From assembly GCA_023443515.1 (NCBI GenBank), contig JAEZUC010000127.1, positions 1 through 64,000 of the forward strand: a stretch of DNA of 64,000 nucleotides, written 5' to 3'. Source of the DNA: Bacillota bacterium. Its GTDB lineage: Bacteria > Bacillota > Clostridia > Acetivibrionales > DSM-1351. The notes under the pieces are model-generated. The model was given only the letters and a program-made list of their open reading frames with translations. It was not told the origin of the DNA and did no database searches. This document shows, piece by piece, positions 9,262-19,159 of this stretch (its first letter is position 1; every line of letters starts with the position of its first letter). The translations under genes and the position numbers were made by a program.

Positions 9262-9519
9262 ATGAATAAAATTGAGGATGAAATAAAAAACGTTATTATT
9301 GAAAGAGTAGGACTTGATTTATCAATAGAAGATATTAACGATAATGATTATCTTTTGACAGGCGGACTTAATTTAGAATCTATTATGATACTTGAGATTA
9401 TAGTATGTCTTGAGGAAGTTTATGGGGTTTCCTTTGATGAAGAAGAAATGACCCCGGAGCAGTTTTGTTCCGTTAAAAGTATAGCAGATTCAATAAGGGA
9501 AAAACTTGATGCCAAATAG
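9262..9519 (+). CDS. Acyl carrier protein 1
   Basis: An 85-residue acidic ACP. The phosphopantetheine serine is Ser40 in GGLNLESIMILE, followed by the usual helix II and III region (EEVYGVSFDEEEMTPEQF). AAAGGAGAG precedes the ATG. It sits directly after the first KS/CLF pair and before a BtrH-like acyltransferase, suggesting it carries the chain built by this pair and hands it to that enzyme. Confidence 0.9.
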   Translation: MNKIEDEIKNVIIERVGLDLSIEDINDNDYLLTGGLNLESIMILEIIVCLEEVYGVSFDEEEMTPEQFCSVKSIADSIREKLDAK

Positions 9520-9543
9520 TTAAATAATTGGAGTGATTAAAAT

Positions 9544-10593
9544 ATGCAAAGAATAATAGAAGGTTTTGAAATACAAAGCACTAATTATTGTGGTTACGCA
9601 ACAATTTCATTAATTCTTTCCAAACTAGGATATAGTTTTGTCCGTGATGTATTAGGAATGGAATGGGGTTTCAAGTTTAGTAAACGATGTCCTAGAATAC
9701 TCGGTGCAGATTATGAAAAAATTTCAGGTGAATATTTTATATCTACTGAAGTTCATAATGTAAATGAAATAATATTGGATTATTATAATATTGATATCAG
9801 CTGGGAACCTGAATTTAGTTCATTTGAAGAATTAATAGAAGGAGCGAAACAGTATATTTTAAAAGACATGCCACTTGTTTTTCTGGCAGACGGGAAGTAC
9901 TTACCTTATTTTGATGAATACCTTGTCAGACATCCGGAAAGCGGGCATTGTATTGTACTATATGGCTTTGATGAGGATAATATTTACTTTGTAGATTTTA
10001 GTAGAGCTTTTGTACAGGGTTTATATCATAAACTGGATTATACATCCTTTAAACAGTGTATTATGCCAGAAGATAATGTATTTCAATTTAAATACGAATT
10101 TATAAAATTTACCCCCAAAGGAGTACCTACTCTAGATGAAGAGGCGCGTCTGAAGCACTTTCTTAATTCCGCGAAACATATGCTTAACTCCGATGTAAAG
10201 TATAAAGATGGTTGGAAGATATATACCGGAGTAGAGGGAATAAAAAGCCTTGCTGAGGAAGTAGCACTTTTCTGTGATTGGGGTTCGGATGAGACTATAA
10301 AAAAATATCTTGAACAGATATTTTATATGGTCGTCCTGGCAAGACAACAGAGAAAAGGTAATATAAGTTTTATTGATAAGTATAAAAGTTATTTTAACAG
10401 TATAGACCAAACGATAGAAGAAAAATTGAAAACGATATATAAAAGTTGGAATAAACTTGAAATAACCTTAAGTAATATCCGTAAATTGAAATTAGAAGAA
10501 GTATCTAAACGATGCAGTCAAATTATTTATGACATATACATTCAAGAATCAGAACTGCTTGGACTCTTGGCAAAATATGCTAGCACAGTATAA
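9544..10593 (+). CDS. BtrH-like (C39-related) acyltransferase A
   Basis: A 349-residue protein whose N-terminal half resembles the BtrH N-terminal domain, a papain/C39-like fold. Nucleophile region NYCGYATISLILSKLG (Cys16), His in SGHCIVLYGFDEDN, and Asp in IYFVDFSRAF. In butirosin biosynthesis BtrH moves an acyl group from the carrier protein BtrI to an aminoglycoside amine. The C-terminal half is helical. Directly downstream of ACP 1, it probably transfers the ACP-bound chain to an amine or hydroxyl. A thioester cyclase or peptidase role cannot be excluded. Confidence 0.7.
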   Translation: MQRIIEGFEIQSTNYCGYATISLILSKLGYSFVRDVLGMEWGFKFSKRCPRILGADYEKISGEYFISTEVHNVNEIILDYYNIDISWEPEFSSFEELIEGAKQYILKDMPLVFLADGKYLPYFDEYLVRHPESGHCIVLYGFDEDNIYFVDFSRAFVQGLYHKLDYTSFKQCIMPEDNVFQFKYEFIKFTPKGVPTLDEEARLKHFLNSAKHMLNSDVKYKDGWKIYTGVEGIKSLAEEVALFCDWGSDETIKKYLEQIFYMVVLARQQRKGNISFIDKYKSYFNSIDQTIEEKLKTIYKSWNKLEITLSNIRKLKLEEVSKRCSQIIYDIYIQESELLGLLAKYASTV

Positions 10594-10630
10594 ATACAAA
10601 AGTTCGGCGGTTATCATCTAAGATTTCAAG

Positions 10631-10647
10631 GTGTTTCTCGTAAACAC
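10631..10647 (+). other. Small hairpin before the interrupted adenylation gene
   Basis: GTGTTT (10631-10636) pairs with AAACAC (10642-10647) within the 167-base gap 10594-10760. No T run follows. The rest of the gap holds a stray AAGGAGGTGG at about 10671 but no open frame behind it. Confidence 0.25.
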
Positions 10648-10760
10648 TGATGGATACAATTTTTATCAAGAAGGAGGTGGTTTCGTTATAAAATTGAGGC
10701 TTATAACCTGAAATTAACTTAAAAAACCTTACAAAAATTATTATACAAGGAGAAATAAAT

Positions 10761-13700
10761 ATGCTGGAAAATGTAAATTTTGATGATTACAGTACAGTAC
10801 ATGAATTATTTGAGGCTAGAGTGAAGCAAACCCCAGATGAAATTGCCATCATATTTGATAATGTAGGTATAACTTATGCCAGCTTGAATGAAAAGTCAAA
10901 TAAATTAGCCAGATATATTATCAGTAGGGGGATAGGACCTGAGAAAGTAGTTGGAGTAATGATGGAGCGTTCCATTGACTTTGTAGTTGCAGTATTGGCG
11001 ATATTAAAGGCAGGAGGCGCATATCTGGCTATTAATCCGGAATATCCTGAAAAAAGAAAATTAACAATGATGAAGGATAGTAATGTGGAATTACTGTTAA
11101 CAAAGGAAGATTACGTAAAAAATTCTTCCTATACTGCTTTACAAGATTTGAGTTTTAATAATAGTAATCTTGTGTGTACAAAACCAAGAGGGCAGATAAA
11201 AGATTTTAATAGCATCCCAATTCCGAACAGGAGTTTAATTGATTACGAAAAATATAGCAATCATATTAATTTAGCATCAGTAACCAACTCTATCACTTTA
11301 CAGGGAACAAGGGGTTGTCCATACCAATGTGCTTACTGTCACAAAATATGGCCCAAAAACCATGTGGTTAGAACAGCGGAAAATATATTTGAAGAAGTTC
11401 TAACAAATTATAAAATTGGGTTCCGTAGATTCTCTTTTATTGATGATATATTTAATTTTGATGTGGAAAACAGCAAAAGATTTTTAAATATGATTATAGA
11501 CAGTGGAATGGATATCCAAATATTTTTCCCAAATGGTGTTAGGGGCGATATTTTAACAAAGGATTACATTGATTTATTAATTAAAGCAGGGACGCGAAGT
11601 ATTGGGTTTGCATTGGAAACTGGTTCGCCAAGGCTTCAAAAATTAATAAGAAAGAACCTGGATATAGAAAAATTACGTGAAAATATGAATTATATAGTGA
11701 CTAAGTATCCCCATGTAGTCATTGATTTGTTTACGATGCACGGATTTCCGACAGAAACAAAAGAAGAGGCAATGATGACTCTTGAATTTATAAAAAGCAT
11801 TAAATGGATAGATTTCCCTTATGTGTTTGTATTAAAAGTATACCCTGATACAGATATGGAGAAAATTGCATTAGATAATGGAGTGGCAAAAGAAGATATT
11901 GAACGGTCAATGGATTTAATGTATCACGAACTTCCTTATACATTACCGTTTAACAAAAGCTTTTCCCAAAAATATCAGGCTGATTTCCTGAATGAATATT
12001 TCTTATCTCAGGAAAGACTAAAGACTGTACTGCCAAGGGAGATGAATTTGTATTCTGAGTCTGAACTAATTCAGAGATATAACAGCTATCTACCAGTACA
12101 TATTGAATCTTTCGATGACATATTAAAGCTTGCTAATTTGACAAGGGAAGATTTTAAAGATTATGAATTCAGACCAGAGAATTATGGCAAAGTTGATAAT
12201 TATATGGAAATATCTTCGAAATATTTTCCGCAGCAAAAACCGGCAGAAGATGCTCTTAGAATATTATTCTTGGACCTTTCACAATATTTTACCAGTGATT
12301 CCAATGATATTATTTTACAGGTGGAAGCACCTCTTGGACATATGTACCTACTTACCTACTTAAACGAACAATTTGGGGAGAAGGTGTTTGGAAAACTGGC
12401 AAAAGCAAGTATTGATTTCGACAGTTATGATGAGTTAAAAGCATTAATTGAAGATTTCAAGCCTGATATTATCGGAATTCGTACGCTGACCTACTGGAAG
12501 AATGATTTTCATAAAACAGTTTCCTATATAAGACACTGGGGAATTGAGGTACCAATTTTTACAGGAGGACCTTATGGAACCAGCAGTTTTAAAAGTATTT
12601 TGAATGACAAGAATGTAAATTTGGTTGTATTAGGTGAAGGTGAACATACGGTAGCAGAACTGATAAAAGAAATGCTAAACAATAATAAAAAGCTACCAGA
12701 GGAATCAGTTCTTGAAAACATAGCGGGCATCGCCTTTGTAAAAAGGCAGAAGAGTAAAATGTTCTCCAGAGAGATAGTGATGATGGATAAGATGCAAACT
12801 ATCTTAGAACAATTTAACGGAACAAATCTAACAACAAATACTGGAAGAGACAGTTTGATGTATATTATCTATACCTCAGGAACGACAGGAATCCCAAAGG
12901 GTATAATGATGGAGCATAAAAATATATTAAATTTATTAAAGCATGAGTTTTTAAATTTAGATTTAGGTTTTGAGGGAAGAGTACTGCAGTTTGCTGATAT
13001 CTGCTTTGATATTTCCTATCAGGAGATTTTCTCTACCCTTATACAAGGTGGTAGACTTTATATAGTAACAGATGCAGAGAAAACAAATATTTTCAAACTA
13101 TTTGAATTTATAGAAGAAAACCAGATTGAATCTGTTTTCCTGCCTACAGCATATATAAATATGATAACTGGCAACAAAAAATATATTAGTAAATTTCCGT
13201 CATGTGTTAAAAATCTATCAGTAGCCGGTGAACAACTTGTAATTAATAAACAACTGGAAGAGTTTTTAGTAAAAAGCCATCTTTCCTTACATAATCACTA
13301 TGGAGTGTCAGAGACACATGTAGTTACCATGTATACAGTTGACAATAAGGCTATTGACTATATGCCTGTAATTGGAAAACCAATCTTAAATACTAATATT
13401 TATATTATGGATTCTGATATGAACCCAGTAGAAGATGGAGAAATAGGTGAACTATGCGTTTCCGGAGATTGTGTTGGAAGAGGTTATATAAATCGACCAA
13501 AAGAAACTGCAGAGTATTTTCTGAAGGACCCTATTAATAGTGAAATAAGAATGTATAAAACAGGCGACTTAGGTAGATACGGAAAAAATGGAAATATTGA
13601 ATTCTTAGGACGTAAAGACCGACAAATTAAAATAAGGGGTTTCAGAATTGAACTGGAAGAAATTGAAAATGTATTAAGAAGTTTTGATTCTGTTGAAGAT

Positions 13701-14192
13701 GCACTCATAGTAGATATAGATGATGAACAGTTCGGTAAACGCCTAGTAGCATATGTAAAATCAAATGAAAACATTAATCCTGATTACATTAAGATGGATT
13801 TGGAAAGATACCTTCCGGAGTATATGATACCAGAAGCAGTTATAGTACTCGAAGAATTTCCGTTAAAACTAAATGGAAAGATTGATAAAGAAGGTTTACC
13901 GTCATTGGAAGATTTATTCAATGATTATGGGAATATTATATTACCCAGAAATGAACTGGAACAGAAGATTTTGGATGTATGGAAAGAAATTATTGGGATA
14001 GAGCATCTTGGAGTTAATAGTAATTTCTTTGAATGTGGTGGAGATTCTATTTCTTGCACCCAATTACTCAGTTTGATTTATATCGAATTTGGAGTGGAAA
14101 TACAGTTGGAATACTTTTTTGAAAATCCTACGATTTCTGCCATGGCAGAAATGATAGAAAAGGAAGATGCCGGTGTAATGGCAATGCAATAA
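10761..14192 (+). CDS. Adenylation-PCP protein with a radical SAM + B12 module inserted in the adenylation domain
   Basis: 1143 residues. Residues 1-130 are the N-terminal part of an NRPS adenylation domain (TYASLNEKSNKLARYI, LKAGGAYLAINPEYPEKR). Residues about 145-480 are a radical SAM core with C186-x3-C190-x2-C193 (GTRGCPYQCAYC) and FALETGSPRLQ. Residues about 500-665 resemble a B12-binding domain (FKPDIIGIRTLTYW, FTGGPYGTSSF, LGEGEHTVAEL). The adenylation domain then resumes with its A3 loop at about 704 (YTSGTTGIPKG), A5 HYGVSETH, A7 YKTGDLGRYG, A8 GRKDRQIKIRGFRIEL and A10 Lys (LNGKIDKEG). A PCP follows with FECGGDSIS. A4 keeps the amino-acid-binding Asp (CFDISYQE). There is no condensation domain. 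Known interruptions are methyltransferases or oxidases between later core motifs; here the insert lies between A2 and A3, and its B12 domain follows rather than precedes the SAM core. Confidence 0.85.
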   Translation: MLENVNFDDYSTVHELFEARVKQTPDEIAIIFDNVGITYASLNEKSNKLARYIISRGIGPEKVVGVMMERSIDFVVAVLAILKAGGAYLAINPEYPEKRKLTMMKDSNVELLLTKEDYVKNSSYTALQDLSFNNSNLVCTKPRGQIKDFNSIPIPNRSLIDYEKYSNHINLASVTNSITLQGTRGCPYQCAYCHKIWPKNHVVRTAENIFEEVLTNYKIGFRRFSFIDDIFNFDVENSKRFLNMIIDSGMDIQIFFPNGVRGDILTKDYIDLLIKAGTRSIGFALETGSPRLQKLIRKNLDIEKLRENMNYIVTKYPHVVIDLFTMHGFPTETKEEAMMTLEFIKSIKWIDFPYVFVLKVYPDTDMEKIALDNGVAKEDIERSMDLMYHELPYTLPFNKSFSQKYQADFLNEYFLSQERLKTVLPREMNLYSESELIQRYNSYLPVHIESFDDILKLANLTREDFKDYEFRPENYGKVDNYMEISSKYFPQQKPAEDALRILFLDLSQYFTSDSNDIILQVEAPLGHMYLLTYLNEQFGEKVFGKLAKASIDFDSYDELKALIEDFKPDIIGIRTLTYWKNDFHKTVSYIRHWGIEVPIFTGGPYGTSSFKSILNDKNVNLVVLGEGEHTVAELIKEMLNNNKKLPEESVLENIAGIAFVKRQKSKMFSREIVMMDKMQTILEQFNGTNLTTNTGRDSLMYIIYTSGTTGIPKGIMMEHKNILNLLKHEFLNLDLGFEGRVLQFADICFDISYQEIFSTLIQGGRLYIVTDAEKTNIFKLFEFIEENQIESVFLPTAYINMITGNKKYISKFPSCVKNLSVAGEQLVINKQLEEFLVKSHLSLHNHYGVSETHVVTMYTVDNKAIDYMPVIGKPILNTNIYIMDSDMNPVEDGEIGELCVSGDCVGRGYINRPKETAEYFLKDPINSEIRMYKTGDLGRYGKNGNIEFLGRKDRQIKIRGFRIELEEIENVLRSFDSVEDALIVDIDDEQFGKRLVAYVKSNENINPDYIKMDLERYLPEYMIPEAVIVLEEFPLKLNGKIDKEGLPSLEDLFNDYGNIILPRNELEQKILDVWKEIIGIEHLGVNSNFFECGGDSISCTQLLSLIYIEFGVEIQLEYFFENPTISAMAEMIEKEDAGVMAMQ

Positions 14193-14259
14193 AACCTTAT
14201 ACTATATACCATTTTAAATAAAAGGATATTAGTATATTAATTAGGAAGAGTTAGGAAAA

Positions 14260-15168
14260 ATGATAAAAATAAGTGTAGTAATATGTACTTTTAATAAAAA
14301 AGATTATCTTATTGCAACTTTGAATAGCTTTTTAAATTGTAAGTATAAGTTTGATGAATTTGAAATAGTTATTTCGGATGACGGTTCAGAAATTGATTTA
14401 AAAAGTGTTTTAAATACCAAGGACTATCCCTTTAAAATAGTGATAGTAAGACAAACTCACGTGGGAAGAGCAAAGTCCAGAAATGTGGCTATTGAAGCAG
14501 CTAAAGGAAACATTATTGTTTTTAATGATGATGACACCTTAGTTACTCCGGATTTTCTAAATCAACATTACGATTATCATAAAGCAAATGAAAAAGTAGT
14601 AATAATAGGTCAGAGAAAGCAAGTTTACATGAGAACTGTAGATGTGCCAAAGATAAAAGAAAGTGATATTGCTACACTTATATCCTATTTGTCAAAACAT
14701 GCAAAATTAGATATCTATTCTTTTTGTACAAACTTAGTATTCGAAAAAATAGGAATTAGTAGCCACTGGATAGGTGGTGTTACAGGAAATATGTCAGTAA
14801 AAAAAGAGCATTTAATAAATTGTGGTAAGTTTGATACTAACTTTAAAGGTTGGGGCTTCGAAGACATTGAATTATCCTATCGACTTGCATTAAACGGTCT
14901 AAAATTCTTATATACATCTAATGCCGTTAATTATCATTTGGAACATGCAAGAGACAGGAAACAGATGATAAAGGAAATGTATCTGAATATAGAATATTTT
15001 TATACAAAGTATGCACAAAGTGAAGAAATTCGATTGTTTTGGGACTTTTTCCGGGGGAAAATCGGCTTGAAGGAGCTTGATGCAAAAACATATAAAGAAC
15101 TAGGCTTTATGAAAGAAGATGTTTATTTTAGACTGTTTAAAAAATCGAATTTGTATTCCTTGATTTAA
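14260..15168 (+). CDS. GT2 family glycosyltransferase
   Basis: A 302-residue GT-A enzyme. VVICTFNKKDYLIATLNSFL lies at the N-terminus, the metal/nucleotide-binding acidic motif is in FNDDDTLVTPDF, and the acceptor/catalytic region is WGFEDIELSYRL near residue 200. The enzyme at 49011-49937 is clearly related (FTDDDLILSPDF, WGCEDLELGYRI), one copy in each half of the region. Probably glycosylates the product; substrate unknown. Confidence 0.85.
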   Translation: MIKISVVICTFNKKDYLIATLNSFLNCKYKFDEFEIVISDDGSEIDLKSVLNTKDYPFKIVIVRQTHVGRAKSRNVAIEAAKGNIIVFNDDDTLVTPDFLNQHYDYHKANEKVVIIGQRKQVYMRTVDVPKIKESDIATLISYLSKHAKLDIYSFCTNLVFEKIGISSHWIGGVTGNMSVKKEHLINCGKFDTNFKGWGFEDIELSYRLALNGLKFLYTSNAVNYHLEHARDRKQMIKEMYLNIEYFYTKYAQSEEIRLFWDFFRGKIGLKELDAKTYKELGFMKEDVYFRLFKKSNLYSLI

Positions 15169-15194
15169 TAAATCACATGTTAAAGGACAATTTT

Positions 15195-17126
15195 ATGATA
15201 AAAAGAAATATTTTGTCACGTAATAATTTTAACTATACTATTAGAGGTAATAGGCTGGTTGTTACCTTAAAAGAAAAAACATATCTTTCTTTAAATCTTC
15301 AACCGGTAATAGACGGTAAACCCATACAGTTTAGCGAACTCATGGAAAAGGAAACCTTTTTTATTTTGTACTCGGGTGAACACAATTACAAGGCAATCAT
15401 TGATGTGAAAGACAATAATATTTCATATTGGATTGAAGATGGTACGAACAGCTCAAATCATATCCTTTATTTTAGTAAATCATTTGGAAACCTAGTACAT
15501 ATGAGGACATTTTCTTCTGATTACGATGTATATATTAATTCCAATGACAGTGCCTATGCGGAAGTAAAAAGCAAAGTTATACCACATTATGAGCAAGAGC
15601 ACTCTAAATTAAAAACTTGGTTTTTAACCCCTCCGCAGAGAGCTTTTTCAGTAAAACTAAAAAATCTGACAGAAAAAGAAAAGCCATGGTTTGGATTTTC
15701 TTTGCCTGGAAGGCTTCCGGTCGATATAACAAGATTACATCTCACAAAATTAAATGGATGCGAAATTGAATTTATAAATTATAGAACTTCAAATAACAAT
15801 GGGAAGCTACCTAAGGTCTATTTGTTTGATCATTTAGAGAAAGCTGAATCAATTCTGGAACATCATTATAATACTACAATAATTGAAAACGCTTGTATTA
15901 CAGAAGGCAGGTTCTATAGTTGGTGGAATAAACCTGTATTGACACCAAGTTCAGATTTTCTTGCAGCAATGAATGATGAAGATTTTGATTATAAAACTTT
16001 ACTATCTCATATAGAGTTTATTGAAGAAAAAACCGGGGTTAGCGATTTCAATATAATTATTGATGGCTATTGGTTTCAAAAAGTAGGTTTGTATAAAGGG
16101 GTTAATAAAAGAATATTTAAAGAAGCTTATATTCTCAAAGAATTTATTGATACTCTACATAAGAAAAACCATAAAGTTATATTATGGATGTCTCAATTTA
16201 GAAATGATAATTACGAATTACAAGATGTATACCGGATAAATGAAAATGCCTTGTTTGATTATACTAAAGAAGATGTACGGCAATATATAAAAGAAATACT
16301 TCATTATATATTAAGTAATGACAAGGAGTGCTTAAATGCAGATGGAATAAAATTAGATTATGGTTTTTTATTATCCAATAATGAACCTTATGAATACTAT
16401 AATCCTAAATGGGGAGTAGGAGATCAATATCGGTCAAAAGTAAATGAATTTATATATCAATATGCACATGAGTTGAAACCAGATGTATATATTTCTGATA
16501 TAACGGCAGAGCCAAGTGTTGCATTGGACATTATTAGATTAAACGATGACTGGGGTGAATCCACTTATAGCTGGATCGAGAGAGGAAGAAAAGCGATAAG
16601 TGTAAAGCATGCGATAATTGATACAGACGGATATTTAATGTTCAAGGAAAAGTTTAAAAAATATTCTATGATAGCACCAGTAATGGGGGTTCCGAATTTT
16701 TATTGTGTTAAAGATTTTTTTGGAAGTGAGCCTATTGAACCGGAAACTTATAGGATTCTGAGTTCAAGCTGGAAAGTGTACTTGAATGCACCTGTTACAC
16801 CTGATATGGAATTTTATATCAATTCCGAAGAAAATGAATATTGGCGTAAATACACAAACGGTATTTTGAAGGACTTTTATTCTGCTATCTGTATCAACGG
16901 ACATTGCCTTGTTACATACTCAACTAATAAAGCTCTGATTACGTCTGTTAAAGCGACAGTTATAGAAATCCCAATTCCAAGTAACAGAAAAATAATCGAA
17001 GTAAAAGGAAAAAAGTGGGACAATACTTATGAGAATTATAGCTATTGGAGTACAGAAACAAATTCTATTGTCTTAAAGTTGGAAGATCTGCCAAGTTCAT
17101 ATCAGTGGGTTGAAATTAGCTATTAA
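15195..17126 (+). CDS. Glycoside hydrolase-like protein (GH31/GH36-like barrel)
   Basis: About 643 residues. An N-terminal beta-rich region (1-240) is followed by a TIM-barrel-like domain with DFNIIIDGYWFQK, KVILWMSQFRND, a probable nucleophile in DGIKLDYGFLL (near 389) and a second acid in IRLNDDWGE (near 448). A C-terminal beta domain follows. This order recalls alpha-galactosidase/alpha-glucosidase families 31/36, but I could not fix the family. There is no signal peptide. I prefer ATG 15195, behind AAAGGACA, over the ATG at 15177, which has no ribosome binding site. Beside a glycosyltransferase and an exporter, it could remove a protective sugar or trim a glycosylated intermediate (inference). 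Confidence 0.55.
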   Translation: MIKRNILSRNNFNYTIRGNRLVVTLKEKTYLSLNLQPVIDGKPIQFSELMEKETFFILYSGEHNYKAIIDVKDNNISYWIEDGTNSSNHILYFSKSFGNLVHMRTFSSDYDVYINSNDSAYAEVKSKVIPHYEQEHSKLKTWFLTPPQRAFSVKLKNLTEKEKPWFGFSLPGRLPVDITRLHLTKLNGCEIEFINYRTSNNNGKLPKVYLFDHLEKAESILEHHYNTTIIENACITEGRFYSWWNKPVLTPSSDFLAAMNDEDFDYKTLLSHIEFIEEKTGVSDFNIIIDGYWFQKVGLYKGVNKRIFKEAYILKEFIDTLHKKNHKVILWMSQFRNDNYELQDVYRINENALFDYTKEDVRQYIKEILHYILSNDKECLNADGIKLDYGFLLSNNEPYEYYNPKWGVGDQYRSKVNEFIYQYAHELKPDVYISDITAEPSVALDIIRLNDDWGESTYSWIERGRKAISVKHAIIDTDGYLMFKEKFKKYSMIAPVMGVPNFYCVKDFFGSEPIEPETYRILSSSWKVYLNAPVTPDMEFYINSEENEYWRKYTNGILKDFYSAICINGHCLVTYSTNKALITSVKATVIEIPIPSNRKIIEVKGKKWDNTYENYSYWSTETNSIVLKLEDLPSSYQWVEISY

Positions 17127-17381
17127 ATAACTAAATTAATAACTAATATTACAAATTCATGTAAACATGTATAAAATATAATGGCATTCCATCAAGTGGG
17201 AAATAGTTTCTTTGGAATAAATTAATACCCTCACATAAAATATGATATTTGCCTAACACAACAGTTAGATTATCAAAAAAAGAGTTATGCAAATTACACC
17301 TGAAACAACGGTGATAAAAGTAGATAAAGAAAAATTTATCGAGGTAATACGAGAATAGGCTTTTATAAGGAGGCGGTTGAA

Positions 17382-18368
17382 GTGAACGATATATATGTAA
17401 ATCAATTGACAAAAGTATATAAAATATATGAAAAAGAGGCAGGACTAAGGTCTTCCTTAAAAAATCTGGTAAATAGAAAATATTTTGATAAAACTGCAGT
17501 ATCGGGTATTGATTTTAAAATTGAAGAAGGAGAATTGGTGGGGTTTTTAGGTGCTAATGGTTCGGGTAAAACAACAACACTTAAAATGCTTTCCGGCATA
17601 CTACATCCGACCACGGGAACAGTAGCTGTATGTGGACATACTCCATGGAAAGCAAATAATGAATTTCGTAAAAAAATATCTATTATAATGGGCCAAAAAA
17701 GTCAGTTATGGTGGGATTTACCAGCAATAGAGTCTTTTAACCTAAACAAGATAATTTATCAGTTGGATGACAAGGATTTCAATCGAAACCTTGATGAACT
17801 TACAGAATTGTTAGATGTAAAACATTTACTTAAAATTCAAATGAGAACCTTATCGTTAGGTGAAAAAATGAAGATGGAGCTGATTGGTGCGATTTTACAT
17901 CAACCAAAGGTTCTGTTTTGTGATGAACCTACCATTGGATTGGATATTATTTCACAAAAGAAAATTAGAGCTTTTATAAAATATTATAATCAGAAAAATA
18001 GCAATACAATAATTTTTACAAGCCATCATATGAATGACATAGAGGATTTATGTGAACGGGTTATTTTTTTAGAAAAGGGCAAAATCATTTACGATGGAAA
18101 ATTAGATGATATAAAAAATAGATTTTCTACATATCGAGTGTTTAAAATTAAATTCAATCTAGAGCTGAATAAAGAAATATTTGAAAAGTTTGGTCAATTA
18201 AAAGTGAATTCACCTTATGAAATTGAGTTAAAGGTGCCAAAAGCAAATACAAAAGATGTTAGTCAATATATTTTACAAAATTATGAAGTGGAAGATATTA
18301 CAATAGGAGAGATGCCGATAGAGGATATTGTTTATCAAGTATTAACGTCTAAGGAGGAAATAGGTTAA
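17382..18368 (+). CDS. ABC exporter ATPase, first system
   Basis: A 328-residue ABC-2-type ATPase. Walker A GANGSGKTTT, signature LSLGEKMKMEL, Walker B VLFCDEPTIGLD, switch His in FTSHHMND. GTG start behind AAGGAGGCGG. Two permease genes follow without gaps. It is closely similar to the ATPase at 30763 (both contain SQLWWDLPAIE), so the window has two paralogous exporters. Likely role: export of the product, giving self-protection. Confidence 0.9.
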   Translation: MNDIYVNQLTKVYKIYEKEAGLRSSLKNLVNRKYFDKTAVSGIDFKIEEGELVGFLGANGSGKTTTLKMLSGILHPTTGTVAVCGHTPWKANNEFRKKISIIMGQKSQLWWDLPAIESFNLNKIIYQLDDKDFNRNLDELTELLDVKHLLKIQMRTLSLGEKMKMELIGAILHQPKVLFCDEPTIGLDIISQKKIRAFIKYYNQKNSNTIIFTSHHMNDIEDLCERVIFLEKGKIIYDGKLDDIKNRFSTYRVFKIKFNLELNKEIFEKFGQLKVNSPYEIELKVPKANTKDVSQYILQNYEVEDITIGEMPIEDIVYQVLTSKEEIG

Positions 18369-19157
18369 ATGACAATACGAAAATATTCAAAAGTAATTCA
18401 AATGAATATTTATAATAGTTTAGAATATCGGATTAATTTTATTCTAAATATGGTATCCGCAGTTGTTCCAATATTAATTCAGGTATTTATATGGACTAAT
18501 ATATTTAGTTTTAATGGAATTAATGAGTTTAAAGGATATAGCCGGACAAATATCATTCTATATATGGTAATAGCGGGTTCTTTATCAAAGCTCCTTTCTA
18601 TAGATAATCATCAAAAAATAGCTGGAGAGATAAAAAACGGGGGATTGAATCAATATATACTTAAACCAGTGAATCATACAGTGTACTGGATAAGTAATGA
18701 AATTGGAGGGAAATTAATATATTGCCTGTTGCTTTATACGATATTTTTTATTATATCTTCAATAAATAATGTCAATCAATTAAATGCTATATTATTCGGG
18801 GGAATAGCAATGTATTTAGGAGTTATCATTAACTTTTTGCTTTACTATTTAATAAGTATGCTATCCTTCTGGTTTTTAGATATATCAAGTATTTTTACGG
18901 CCGTTCATATGATCTTTATATTTCTTTATGGTGGGGTGTTGCCTTTAGATATTTTGGCCAAGGCGAATAATATATTGTATTATATACCATTTGGACTGAC
19001 AATATTTTTCCCTGTCAGAATATTCTCTACAACCATTGCTCAACATGAAATTTTATTTTATATTTTTTTACAAGTTTTATGGATTGTAGTCTTATTTATT
19101 GTTTCAGCTTTATTGTGGAAAAAAGGATTTAAAAAATATACGGCAATTGGAGGGTAA
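18369..19157 (+). CDS. ABC-2 permease subunit 1, first system
   Basis: A 262-residue hydrophobic protein with about six membrane spans, of the ABC-2 type (ABC2_membrane_6-like). The N-terminus includes a conserved cytosolic start (MNIYNSLEYRINFILNM) and the family element AGEIKNGGLNQYILKPVNH near residue 80. The ATG follows the stop of the ATPase directly. It pairs with the next gene as a heterodimeric pore. Confidence 0.85.
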   Translation: MTIRKYSKVIQMNIYNSLEYRINFILNMVSAVVPILIQVFIWTNIFSFNGINEFKGYSRTNIILYMVIAGSLSKLLSIDNHQKIAGEIKNGGLNQYILKPVNHTVYWISNEIGGKLIYCLLLYTIFFIISSINNVNQLNAILFGGIAMYLGVIINFLLYYLISMLSFWFLDISSIFTAVHMIFIFLYGGVLPLDILAKANNILYYIPFGLTIFFPVRIFSTTIAQHEILFYIFLQVLWIVVLFIVSALLWKKGFKKYTAIGG

Positions 19158-19159
19158 AG

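Noticed and set aside
17287..17358. A 23-codon open frame in the gap before the first exporter
   Set aside because: It has no ribosome binding site and no recognisable family. The 255-base gap 17127-17381 otherwise shows nothing clear.
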